Shown here piece after piece: positions 32,078-40,321 of a stretch of DNA of 64,000 nt (position 1 is its first letter; each line of letters opens with the position of its first letter). A program made the position numbers and the translations under genes. The stretch lies in NCBI GenBank assembly GCA_031549685.1, contig JAVBPG010000009.1, positions 1-64,000 on the forward strand, given 5' to 3'. The DNA comes from JAITMY01 sp031549685 (lineage in GTDB: Bacteria > Bacteroidota > Bacteroidia > Bacteroidales > UBA932). Under the pieces are notes generated by a model that worked only from the letters and a program-made list of their open reading frames with translations, ran no database searches and was not told where the DNA came from.

Positions 32078-33211
32078 ATGAATATCGAACGTGCCTTACA
32101 CCAACGCCTAAGCGCACAAATACAACCCGGAAAAGCCTTGCTGCTATTCGGAGCACGGCGTGTAGGCAAAACATTTTTAATGCAAAGCCTTGCCAAAAAC
32201 TTTTCGGGTAAAACACTTTTTCTTAACGGCGAGGACAACGATACGCTGGCCTTGCTTCATGATAAGAGTATAGCCAACTACCGCCGCCTGCTCAACGGCG
32301 TGCAGCTGCTAATGATTGATGAGGCGCAAAATATTCCGGAGGTAGGCCAAAAGCTCAAGCTCATGGTGGACGAGGTAAAAGATGTGGCCATTATTGCCAG
32401 TGGGTCATCAGCCTTTGACTTGCTCAACAAAACAGGCGAACCGCTGGTGGGCCGCAGCATTCCGTTTTGCCTGCACCCTTTCAGCCAGCAGGAACTATCG
32501 GTAAACGAAACCCTGCTTGAAACTACCCAAAATTTGCCCTCGCGACTGATTTACGGTGCCTACCCCGATGTGGTGCTCATGGGCAACGATGAGCAGCGTG
32601 CCGAATATTTGCGCAACATAGCCTCATCGTACTTGCTCAAGGATATTCTTGCGGTTGATGGCATTCGCAGCTCATCGAAAATGCAGGATTTGCTGCGCTT
32701 AATTGCTTTTCAGGTGGGCAACGAGGTGTCGTTTGATGAGCTGGGCACGCAGCTGGGCATGAGCAAAAACACGGTGGAGCGCTACCTCGATTTGCTTAGC
32801 AAGGTCTTTGTGGTTTATCGCCTGAGGCCATACTCACAAAACTTGCGCAAGGAAATTACCTCCAAAAGCAAGTGGTATTTTTACGATAACGGTGTGCGTA
32901 ATGCTATTATCAACAACTTTGCACCCTTGGCGCTGCGTAAGGATGAGGGTGCGCTGTGGGAAAATTACCTGATAGCTGAACGCATAAAGCAAATGTACAA
33001 TACGGGAGAGTACGCCAGCCTTTACTTTTGGCGCACCTACGACGAGCAGGAAATTGACTTGCTGGAGGAGCAAAACGGCCTGCTGCGCGCTACCGAAATA
33101 AAGTGGGGAGGCAAGCAGCCGCAAGTCCCTGCGGCATTTGCCAAGGCCTATCCGCAGGCAAGCTATCGGGTGGTAAATAGGAGTAACTACATTGATTGGA
33201 TAATGAATTGA
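32078..33211 (+). CDS. AAA_14/DUF4143 ATP-binding protein (copy D)
   Basis: A 377-residue AAA_14/DUF4143 protein and the closest relative in the window of copy B. Walker A is LLLFGARRVGKTFLM, Walker B is LLMIDEAQNI, and the sensor region is IIASGSSAFDLLNKTGEPLVG. The winged helix is FDELGTQLGMSKNTVERYLD. The C-terminal nuclease-like part is YFWRTYDEQEIDLLEEQNG then ATEIKWGG (D...ExK present). ATG 32078 (MNIERALHQRL) is chosen; an in-frame TTG upstream lies in the leader repeat. The whole transcription unit is bounded by identical 30-bp repeats. Confidence 0.87.
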   Translation: MNIERALHQRLSAQIQPGKALLLFGARRVGKTFLMQSLAKNFSGKTLFLNGEDNDTLALLHDKSIANYRRLLNGVQLLMIDEAQNIPEVGQKLKLMVDEVKDVAIIASGSSAFDLLNKTGEPLVGRSIPFCLHPFSQQELSVNETLLETTQNLPSRLIYGAYPDVVLMGNDEQRAEYLRNIASSYLLKDILAVDGIRSSSKMQDLLRLIAFQVGNEVSFDELGTQLGMSKNTVERYLDLLSKVFVVYRLRPYSQNLRKEITSKSKWYFYDNGVRNAIINNFAPLALRKDEGALWENYLIAERIKQMYNTGEYASLYFWRTYDEQEIDLLEEQNGLLRATEIKWGGKQPQVPAAFAKAYPQASYRVVNRSNYIDWIMN

Positions 33212-33233
33212 TATATGCGCTGTTAAGTATTAA

Positions 33234-33302
33234 AATGTAAAAATCGTCAACGTATTGACGATTTTTACATTAATTTCGTCATCGTACTGACGATTTTTAC
33301 AT
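33234..33302. repeat. Two TCGTCA-n-TGACGA palindromic repeats downstream of ATPase D
   Basis: First copy: AATGTAAAAATCGTCAA (33234-33250) and its exact complement (33255-33271) form a perfect 17-bp inverted repeat with loop CGTA. Second copy: 33273-33302, identical over 30 nt to 31925-31954. The two are in tandem with a 32-nt period. They lie between copy D and the HAD gene. Confidence 0.8.
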
Positions 33303-33321
33303 AACCTTTTAAACGAGCAAA

Positions 33322-33963
33322 ATGGAATCAAAAGTTGACAGCTTATTCAACGGGCAAATCGAAAACGTAATATTCGACCTTGGCGGTGTGCTGCTTGATA
33401 TTGACTACTCGGCTACGCTAAAAGCGCTGTCGGGTTTGGGGGTAAAGGATGTGGAGCAAATGTACACGCAGGCGGCGCAAACGGCCCTGTTTGATAAGCT
33501 GGATGTGGGTGCAATTTCGCCCGCTGAGTTTCGAGGCGAGCTGCGTAAATTTTCATCAGAGGCGGTTTCGGATGAGGAGCTGGATAGCGCCTGGTGCGCC
33601 ATGCTGGGCGATTTCAGGAGGGAGAGCTGGGCGCTGCTTTTGCAGCTACGGCAGCGCTACCGCGTATTTTTATACAGCAACACCAACGCCATTCATGTGC
33701 CCGCTTTTGAGCGCATGCTCAGGGAGCAGCTGGGCGCCGGCGCAAGCATTGAAGACTACTTTGAGCGCTACTACTACTCCAACGAAATCGGCGCCCGCAA
33801 GCCCAACCCCGACGGCTTTTTGCACATACTGCACCAAAACAGCCTGGCGCCGGAGGCCACGCTTTTTATCGACGACACCTTAGGGCATATAAAAGGTGCG
33901 CAGGCTGTCGGTCTACGCACCTACCATCTTACAAGCGGCGAAAAAGTCACGGATTTGTTTTAG
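33322..33963 (+). CDS. HAD superfamily hydrolase (YihX-like)
   Basis: A 213-residue haloacid dehalogenase-type phosphatase. Motif I is IFDLGGVLLDID (nucleophile Asp; the second position is Gly, as in the YihX subgroup), motif II is FLYSNTNAIH, motif III is the Lys of GARKPNPDGF, and motif IV is LFIDDTLGHIKGA. YihX-type enzymes dephosphorylate sugar phosphates such as glucose-1-phosphate; the substrate here is not determined. Its stop codon overlaps that of the convergent PBP gene. Confidence 0.88.
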   Translation: MESKVDSLFNGQIENVIFDLGGVLLDIDYSATLKALSGLGVKDVEQMYTQAAQTALFDKLDVGAISPAEFRGELRKFSSEAVSDEELDSAWCAMLGDFRRESWALLLQLRQRYRVFLYSNTNAIHVPAFERMLREQLGAGASIEDYFERYYYSNEIGARKPNPDGFLHILHQNSLAPEATLFIDDTLGHIKGAQAVGLRTYHLTSGEKVTDLF

Positions 33964-36335
33964 AAGAATTCATCGTCCACCTTTTTCGAGCCGGTGCTTT
34001 TTCCCGTCGTGCTCTCGGTATTGTCGTGCGTGTCGCAGTTAAGGTTTAGGGAGCGCAGGTTGAGCGGTACCTCAAACTGGGCTTCGGGCGAAATGCGCAG
34101 CGATTTGTCGGCGTAAACCTTTTGCATAAATATACCGAATATGGGTAAGGCGGCTCCTGCTCCTCCTCCCGTTCGCAGGCTCTCGAAGTGTACCACGCGA
34201 TCCTCGCAGCCCACCCACGCGCCGGCGGCCAGCTGCGGCGTAATACCCATAAACCATCCGTCCGATTGGTTTTGGGTGGTTCCGGTTTTACCTCCTATTT
34301 GTCCGGGCAGCGCATAAAATCCGCGCAGCCGTATAGCTGTTCCGTTGTTTACCACGCCCTGCATCAGGTTGGTCATCAGGTAGGCGGTTTGCTCGCCTAT
34401 GGCCTCTACTTTTGGTGTGGAACCAAGGTTGGTCAACACGTTGCCGTTCCTGTCCTCAATGCGGGTAACTATCATGGGCGATACGCGCACGCCCTTGTTG
34501 GCGAAGGTGGAGTAGGCGTTGACCATTTCGTACAAAGAAACTTCGGCCGTGCCCAAAAAGATGGATGGTACGGCGGGCAGGTAGCTGTTTACGCCCATTT
34601 TGTGGCACATTTCCACCACGCTTTGCGGGTTGAACTGCTTCATGAGCCATGCCGAAATATTATTTACGCTAAGCGCCAGTCCCCACTTGAGCGTTACCAT
34701 TTTTCCATCCATAGCCGTGGGCGATGCATTCTTGGGAGTCCAGGTGGTGTCGCCGATGGTAAAGGTTTGCGGAATGTTGGGCACCCTGTCGCAAGGCTTA
34801 TAACCTTCCTGCATGGCCAGCGTGTACAGGAATGGCTTGATGGTGGAGCCCACCTGCCGCTTGCCCTGCTTTACCATGTCGTACTTAAAATACTTGAAGT
34901 TGGGGCCGCCTACGTAGGCCAAAATGTGGCCGGTGTGCGGATCCATTACCATAAACGATGCGCGCAGAAATGCCTTGTAGTATTTGAGCGAATCGAGGGG
35001 CGACATCTTTACATCGGTTTCGCCGCCCTGCCATTTGAAAATGGTCATCTCAACCGGCGTGCGAAATACCTCCATTATTTTATTCCACGAGTAGCCTGCG
35101 TTGCGCATTCCGCGGTAGCGCTCGGTTTGCTTAATGGCGCGTGCAATGTACTCCTGCTCGTCCTGGCTGCTCATGTCGTTGCCGAAAATGCGTCCGCCCT
35201 TGGCCCTTATTTCCTGGTCGAGCGCGGGCTGCAGGCTGAGCTTGAGGTGCTCCATAAGGGCCTCCTCTGCGTACTGCTGCATTTTTGCGTTCACGGTGGT
35301 GTAAATTTTCAGGCCGTCGCGGTTAATATCGTACAGCTCGCCGTTGGGCTTTTTATTTTTCTGGCACCAGCCGTATATCGGACTTTGCTCCCACTCCAGC
35401 GAGTCGGTTACGTAATCCTCCACCATGGCGTAGCGCGATTTTTCGGGCTTGCGGGCGCTCATGGTTTGGCGAACGCGCTCCCTGAAGTAGGTGGCTATGC
35501 CCGAGTTGTGGTCCTGCTGCTCGTACTTGAGCGTAATGGGAGTTTCTATCAGCTTGGCGTACTCATCGCTGCTGAGGTAGCCTGCGCGCATCATTTGCTT
35601 CATTACAAAGTTGCGGCGCGATAGGGCGTTGTAGTAGTTGCGCACGGGGCTGTAGCGTGTGGGCTTATTGATAATGCCGGCCAGCAGCGCGGCCTCCTCC
35701 ACGTTGAGCTGCGACGGTGCCTTGCTGAAAAAGGTGGCCGAGGCTGCGCTTATGCCGAAGGCGTTGCTGCCAAACGGAATTACGTTGAGGTACATGGCCA
35801 CAATCTCGTTTTTGGTGTAGTTGCGCTCCAGCTTTACCGCCGTAATCCACTCCTTGAGCTTAATGGTAACGAGGCTTCCGTATTTTTGAAAAGGGTTGTT
35901 GTAGTCGTAGCTCTCGCGCGGGAATAGCTGCTTGGCCAGCTGCTGCGTAATGGTGCTGCCTCCTCCCTGGCTTCTATCGCCCATGAGTATGGTGCGCACG
36001 GCTACACGGGCAAGCCCCATCATGTCGATGCCCGAGTGGCGCGCAAAGCGGGCGTCTTCGGTGGCAATAACCGCCTTGATGAGGTTGGGTGAAATATCGT
36101 CGAAGTCAACAAACGAGCGGTTCTCGATGTGGTAGGTGCCGAGCAGCTTTCCGTCCTCCGAGTACACCTCCGAGGCCACGTTGCTTTTGGGATTCTCGAG
36201 CTCCTTAAAGGTGGGCATATCGCCGAAGGCGCCAAGCCCCACCAGCATAAGCATGAAGCCTACAATGAAGGCGGGCACCACAATAATGCCCCACAAAATT
36301 ATAATAAACCAAAATTTTTTCTTTTTACTGTCCAT
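33960..36335 (-). CDS. Penicillin-binding protein 1A (class A)
   Basis: A 791-residue bifunctional peptidoglycan synthase. A membrane anchor lies at residues about 8-30. The glycosyltransferase domain (GT51) has ATEDARFARHSGIDMMGL and QGGGSTITQQLAKQLFPRE. The transpeptidase domain has the SxxK motif in VGSTIKPFLYTLA, SVN in LALSVNNISAWLM, and KTG in IGGKTGTTQNQSDGWFMG. It polymerises and cross-links glycan strands outside the inner membrane. The C-terminus is a serine/lysine-rich tail. The stop codon overlaps that of the HAD gene by two bases on the opposite strand. Confidence 0.96.
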   Translation of the reverse strand: MDSKKKKFWFIIILWGIIVVPAFIVGFMLMLVGLGAFGDMPTFKELENPKSNVASEVYSEDGKLLGTYHIENRSFVDFDDISPNLIKAVIATEDARFARHSGIDMMGLARVAVRTILMGDRSQGGGSTITQQLAKQLFPRESYDYNNPFQKYGSLVTIKLKEWITAVKLERNYTKNEIVAMYLNVIPFGSNAFGISAASATFFSKAPSQLNVEEAALLAGIINKPTRYSPVRNYYNALSRRNFVMKQMMRAGYLSSDEYAKLIETPITLKYEQQDHNSGIATYFRERVRQTMSARKPEKSRYAMVEDYVTDSLEWEQSPIYGWCQKNKKPNGELYDINRDGLKIYTTVNAKMQQYAEEALMEHLKLSLQPALDQEIRAKGGRIFGNDMSSQDEQEYIARAIKQTERYRGMRNAGYSWNKIMEVFRTPVEMTIFKWQGGETDVKMSPLDSLKYYKAFLRASFMVMDPHTGHILAYVGGPNFKYFKYDMVKQGKRQVGSTIKPFLYTLAMQEGYKPCDRVPNIPQTFTIGDTTWTPKNASPTAMDGKMVTLKWGLALSVNNISAWLMKQFNPQSVVEMCHKMGVNSYLPAVPSIFLGTAEVSLYEMVNAYSTFANKGVRVSPMIVTRIEDRNGNVLTNLGSTPKVEAIGEQTAYLMTNLMQGVVNNGTAIRLRGFYALPGQIGGKTGTTQNQSDGWFMGITPQLAAGAWVGCEDRVVHFESLRTGGGAGAALPIFGIFMQKVYADKSLRISPEAQFEVPLNLRSLNLNCDTHDNTESTTGKSTGSKKVDDEFF

Positions 36336-36361
36336 GGCGCAAAGCCTTTATTTTTCGGCAT

Positions 36362-36369
36362 CAAAAGTA
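36362..36369 (-). promoter_or_regulatory. Candidate -7 box of the PBP1A gene
   Basis: On the minus strand TACTTTTG, a TAnnTTTG match, 26 nt before the start codon. No TTG at the expected -33 spacing. Confidence 0.4.
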
Positions 36370-36422
36370 GGTTTTAATTTCCAAGCACGGCCATGCAAAG
36401 AGCTAAAACTCCGTTAAAAATT

Positions 36423-36453
36423 TTGAACGTAAAAGGTTTAATGTTTTACTTTG
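36423..36453 (+). promoter_or_regulatory. Candidate topA promoter
   Basis: TTG (36423-36425), a 20-nt spacer, then TTACTTTG (36446-36453), which differs from TAnnTTTG at one position. It would give a leader of about 27 nt before the ATG at 36486. Confidence 0.5.
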
Positions 36454-36485
36454 CGCTTTATTTCACTTCACCAATTCAGCCCGCA

Positions 36486-38930
36486 ATGCAAGATAATTTA
36501 GTAATAGTAGAGTCGCCCGCTAAGGCCAAAACCATTGAAAAATTCTTGGGTAAAGACTACCTCGTAAAGTCAAGCTTTGGCCACATCCGCGACCTTGCCA
36601 AAAAAGATTTGGGCGTAGATTTAAAGCATGGTTACGAACCGCAGTATATCATATCGGAGGATAAGGAAAGGGTAGTGTCGGAGCTTAAAAAACTGTCGAA
36701 ATCGGCCAAAACCGTGTGGCTGGCGTCCGATGAAGACCGCGAGGGGGAGGCCATTGCCTGGCACCTGCAGGAGGCGCTGGCGCTCGACCCGAAGAAGACC
36801 AAGCGTATCGTTTTTCACGAAATTACAAAGGACGCCATTCTCAACGCCGTAAAAAATCCGCGCAACGTAGATATCAACTTAGTGAACGCCCAGCAGGCGC
36901 GCCGCGTGCTCGACCGCCTGGTGGGCTTTGAACTCTCGCCCATTCTCTGGAAAAAAATAAAATCTTCGCTCTCCGCCGGCCGCGTGCAGTCGGTTGCCGT
37001 GCGCCTGATTGTGGACCGTGAGCGTGAGGTTTTAGCCTTTACCGCCGAAAGTTTTTTCAAGATAGCGGGCAACTTTTTTGCGGGCAGCGCAAACATAAAG
37101 GCCGAGGTTCCCACCAAGTTCAGGGATGAAAAGTCGGCGCTTGAGCTGCTCAAAAAGTGCAGCAACGCCACGTTTACCGTTGCCGCGGTGGAGAAGAAGC
37201 CGGCAAAAAAATCTCCCGCCGCGCCGTTTACCACCTCCACCCTGCAGCAGGAAGCCAGCCGCAAGCTGGGCTTCTCCGTGAGCCAAACCATGACGGTGGC
37301 GCAGCGCCTGTACGAGGCCGGCTACATTACCTACATGCGTACCGACTCGGTAAACCTGTCGGAGCAGGCCATTGCCGCAGCCAAGAGCACCATTGGTAAA
37401 ATGTACGGCGAAAAATATTTGCACACGCGCCGCTATTCCACCAAATCCAAGGGGGCGCAGGAGGCGCACGAAGCCATTCGTCCCTCGTATATGGAGCATC
37501 AAACGGTGGAGGCAAGCGTCCCCGAAAAGCGCCTGTACGAGCTCATCTGGAAGCGTACCATTGCCTCGCAAATGAGCGATGCCGAACTGGAGCGCACCAC
37601 GGTGGATATAAACGTATCGGGCGCTGCCGAAAAATTTGTGGCCACCGGTGAGGTGCTGCTTTTCGACGGCTTTCTCAAGGTATATATGGAGTCGCGCGAT
37701 GACGACGCCGAGGATAGCGAGGAGGGCTTGCTCCCGCCCATGCAGGTGGGGCAAACGCTGCAGGCCGGCAGCATTGTGGCCACCGAGCGCTTTACCCAGC
37801 GCCCGCCGCGCTACACCGAGGCCAGCCTGGTAAAGAAGCTGGAGGAGTTGGGCATTGGCCGCCCGTCGACCTACGCGCCCACCATTTCGACCGTAATTAC
37901 CCGCGGCTACGTTTTGAAGGAGGATAGGGACGGCGTGCAGCGCAGCTACAAGCAGCACACGCTGGTAAATGGAAAAATTACAGAGAAAACCTTAACCGAA
38001 ACCACCGGAGCCGAAAAGGCGAAGCTGTTCCCCAGCGATGTGGGCATGGTGGTTACCGACTACCTGCTGGAGTATTTCCCCAAGGTAATGGACTACAGCT
38101 TCACGGCCAAGGTTGAGGAGGAGTTTGACGAGGTTGCCGAGGGCGCCGTGAAGTGGAATAAAATGATAGACGAGTTCTACAAGCCCTTCCACAAAACGGT
38201 GGAGAATGCCCTTGAAAATTCCGAGCGCGCCACCGCCGAGCGCGAGCTGGGCGTTGACCCCAAGAGCGGCAAAAGGCTGATTGTGCGCATTGGCCGCTTT
38301 GGCCCCATTGCCCAAATCGGCGACACCGATGGCGACGAAAAGCCGCAGTACGCCAACCTACAAAAGGGGCAGCTCATCGAAACCATTACCTTTGAGGAGG
38401 CGCTCAAGCTCTTCGACCTGCCCCGCACGCTGGGCGACTACGAGGGCAAAACCGTGGTAATCGGCGTGGGCCGCTTTGGCCCCTACGTGCGCCACGACGG
38501 CAAGTTCACCTCGCTCAAGCGCGGCGTTGACGAGCCCATGACCATTACGCTCGAGCGCGCCATTGAGCTCATAGAGGAAAAGCGCAAGCAGGAGCGTGAA
38601 AAAATTATTAAGGTGTTTCCGCAAAACCCCGACTTGCAGGTGCTCAACGGCCGCTACGGCCCGTACTTCGCCTGCGGAGGCATAAACTACAAAATTCCCA
38701 AGGCTACCGACCCCGCCTTGCTCAGCTACGAAGACTGCGTGGAGCTAATGGAGCAGCAAAAAGACACCGCCAAGCCATCGCGCTTTGCAAGGAAAAAAAC
38801 GGCTGCTGCTGCCAAAAAGCCCGCCGCCAAAAAAACAGCGGCAAAGAAGCCTGCGGCAAAGAAGCCTGCGGCAAAGAAGGCTACAACCAAAAAAGCCCCT
38901 GCGAAAAAAACTACGACAAAGAAGAAGTAA
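36486..38930 (+). CDS. topA: DNA topoisomerase I
   Basis: An 814-residue type IA topoisomerase, which relaxes negative supercoils. The Toprim domain starts at LVIVESPAKAKTIEKFLG and includes SDEDREGEAIAWHL. The catalytic tyrosine is in GYITYMRTDSVNLS. The C-terminal part carries Gly-rich repeats (IVRIGRFGPIAQIGD, GVGRFGPYVRHDGKF, NGRYGPYFACGG) instead of zinc fingers. The last 45 residues are a lysine/alanine tail of AAKKP-type repeats, likely to aid DNA binding. The ATG at 36486 matches the family start; an upstream in-frame ATG would precede the promoter. Confidence 0.97.
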   Translation: MQDNLVIVESPAKAKTIEKFLGKDYLVKSSFGHIRDLAKKDLGVDLKHGYEPQYIISEDKERVVSELKKLSKSAKTVWLASDEDREGEAIAWHLQEALALDPKKTKRIVFHEITKDAILNAVKNPRNVDINLVNAQQARRVLDRLVGFELSPILWKKIKSSLSAGRVQSVAVRLIVDREREVLAFTAESFFKIAGNFFAGSANIKAEVPTKFRDEKSALELLKKCSNATFTVAAVEKKPAKKSPAAPFTTSTLQQEASRKLGFSVSQTMTVAQRLYEAGYITYMRTDSVNLSEQAIAAAKSTIGKMYGEKYLHTRRYSTKSKGAQEAHEAIRPSYMEHQTVEASVPEKRLYELIWKRTIASQMSDAELERTTVDINVSGAAEKFVATGEVLLFDGFLKVYMESRDDDAEDSEEGLLPPMQVGQTLQAGSIVATERFTQRPPRYTEASLVKKLEELGIGRPSTYAPTISTVITRGYVLKEDRDGVQRSYKQHTLVNGKITEKTLTETTGAEKAKLFPSDVGMVVTDYLLEYFPKVMDYSFTAKVEEEFDEVAEGAVKWNKMIDEFYKPFHKTVENALENSERATAERELGVDPKSGKRLIVRIGRFGPIAQIGDTDGDEKPQYANLQKGQLIETITFEEALKLFDLPRTLGDYEGKTVVIGVGRFGPYVRHDGKFTSLKRGVDEPMTITLERAIELIEEKRKQEREKIIKVFPQNPDLQVLNGRYGPYFACGGINYKIPKATDPALLSYEDCVELMEQQKDTAKPSRFARKKTAAAAKKPAAKKTAAKKPAAKKPAAKKATTKKAPAKKTTTKKK

Positions 38931-38945
38931 GCATCTTTAGGTTCG

Positions 38946-39000
38946 CTGGGCAAGCTTGTACTCCCGCTTTAAATTGTAAATAGCCAATCGTAAAATTGTA
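38946..39000. repeat. AATTGTAAAT-type spacer between topA and the T9SS operon
   Basis: AAATTGTAAATAGCCAATCG and AAAATTGTAAATCAAC repeat words related to the AATCGTAAATC spacers of the ribosomal operon. No hairpin as clear as in those spacers. Confidence 0.35.
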
Positions 39001-39010
39001 AATCAACTGC

Positions 39011-40153
39011 ATGGAGTACAGCGAAATTTTTATTCCCGTGCCCGAGCATGTGCAAAAGGCCAACGTTGCCAAGTCGGCAGAGCGCCTGGGCAACAGCGTA
39101 AAATTTGGCGTTAAGGGCTTTGAGTGGGACTGGCTTAGTACCTTTAAAATAGCGCTGGTAGGTTTGCGCAAGAGTGGTGCCCCCAACAGCTTTTCGGCCC
39201 TGCGCGAGGAACTCTACGCCCTGTTTACACCCTCCAAAGCAGTTGCCGTTATTGACCTGGGCGATATAGAAATAGCTACGACCACCAGCGCCGCGAGCGA
39301 AAAAATTTCCTACGTGCTGCAGCGCATATTTGCCGAGGGCGTTTTCCCCATTGTTTTTGCCGAAAATATGCACAGCTCCACCTGCGTGTACGACGCCGTG
39401 AAGGCGCAGCGCAAGAGCGTGTCGGCCGCCTTTGTGCTGCCGCACGCCAACGTGGGCAGCGCGCAGGAGCCGCTCTCGGGCGATAACTTTTTGGCGCACC
39501 TGATGGCTGACTACGGTCGCGAGTTGGGCACGCTCAACGTGCTGGGCTACCAAAGCTACCTTACTTCACCCTCCGACGTAAAGGCCCTGCAAAAGCAGTA
39601 CTGCGAGCTGCTCCGCTTAGGCGCCATTCGCGATAACATGCTCAGCGCCGAGCCGCTGCTCCGCGATGCCGACCTGCTCTGCACCGCTGTTAACGCTGTA
39701 CGCCAGTGCGATGCGCCGGCGGCCACCGATGCCTCGCCCAACGGCCTGTACGCCGAGGAAATGTGCCGGCTGCTCCGCTACGCTTCCTTTTCCGATAAGC
39801 TGAAATCATGCTACTTGGGCAGCTTTTGCCTGTCAAATGACGCGCATGGCCAAACGGCCAAGCTGGTGGCCCAGCTCATTTGGCACATAATGGAGGGCTT
39901 TGCCTACCGCGTGGGCGATCATCCTGCCAAATCCAAAATGTGCCGCAAGCTGCAGGTGCAAATGGGTAAGGGACAGCAAATTTTATTTTACCAGAGCAAG
40001 GCAAGCGATCGCTGGTGGATGTCGGTACCGGTTGATGGCACCCAAGATGACGTTATAATTCCTTGTTTAATAGGCGATTATGAAAAATCAACGCGTGGCG
40101 AAATCCCTGACCGCTGGCTGTGGTTTTACAAGAAGTTGGCCGTAGCGCGGTAA
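39011..40153 (+). CDS. Arginase-like (ureohydrolase-fold) protein of the T9SS locus, probably inactive
   Basis: A 380-residue protein that resembles formimidoylglutamase/arginase in overall layout, and arginase-family proteins are often found next to porP in Bacteroidota. The metal-ligand motifs of active ureohydrolases (GGDHS, DAHxD, SxDxDxxDP) appear replaced: the corresponding places read FAENMHSSTC, LPHANVGSA and CTAVNAVRQCDAP. It is therefore probably catalytically dead and has another role. It lies 168 bp upstream of porP on the same strand and may be co-transcribed, although a possible promoter is in between. Assignment to the fold is by pattern only. Confidence 0.65.
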   Translation: MEYSEIFIPVPEHVQKANVAKSAERLGNSVKFGVKGFEWDWLSTFKIALVGLRKSGAPNSFSALREELYALFTPSKAVAVIDLGDIEIATTTSAASEKISYVLQRIFAEGVFPIVFAENMHSSTCVYDAVKAQRKSVSAAFVLPHANVGSAQEPLSGDNFLAHLMADYGRELGTLNVLGYQSYLTSPSDVKALQKQYCELLRLGAIRDNMLSAEPLLRDADLLCTAVNAVRQCDAPAATDASPNGLYAEEMCRLLRYASFSDKLKSCYLGSFCLSNDAHGQTAKLVAQLIWHIMEGFAYRVGDHPAKSKMCRKLQVQMGKGQQILFYQSKASDRWWMSVPVDGTQDDVIIPCLIGDYEKSTRGEIPDRWLWFYKKLAVAR

Positions 40154-40236
40154 AAATGCTCGCAAACCACACTTTTTCATCTTGTTAAATAACTTTAAAA
40201 CCGAGTAAAAAGTTTTATATTCCTCAAAAAAGAGAG

Positions 40237-40266
40237 TTGTGAACAACGCTCTGTTTGTAAACTTTG
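40237..40266 (+). promoter_or_regulatory. Candidate promoter of the porPKLMN operon
   Basis: TTG (40237-40239), 18 nt, then TAAACTTTG (40258-40266), one base longer than TAnnTTTG. A second match, TACTTTTG at 40269-40276, lacks a -33 partner. Both are 46-56 nt upstream of porP. Confidence 0.4.
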
Positions 40267-40321
40267 CGTACTTTTGCTGTTAGCCCAAAAAATAGGCGAT
40301 GATAGAAAAGGCTTTTGCTAC

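Noticed and set aside
33234..33302. Two tandem palindromic repeats as a CRISPR array
   Set aside because: Only two units with a 2-nt gap, no spacers and no cas genes in the window.
34188..35624. 478-codon ORF antisense to the PBP1A gene
   Set aside because: It is the shadow of a clear class A PBP with all catalytic motifs; the translation has no recognisable domain.
37032..37958. 308-codon ORF antisense to topA
   Set aside because: Mirror of strongly biased topA codons; no protein family visible.
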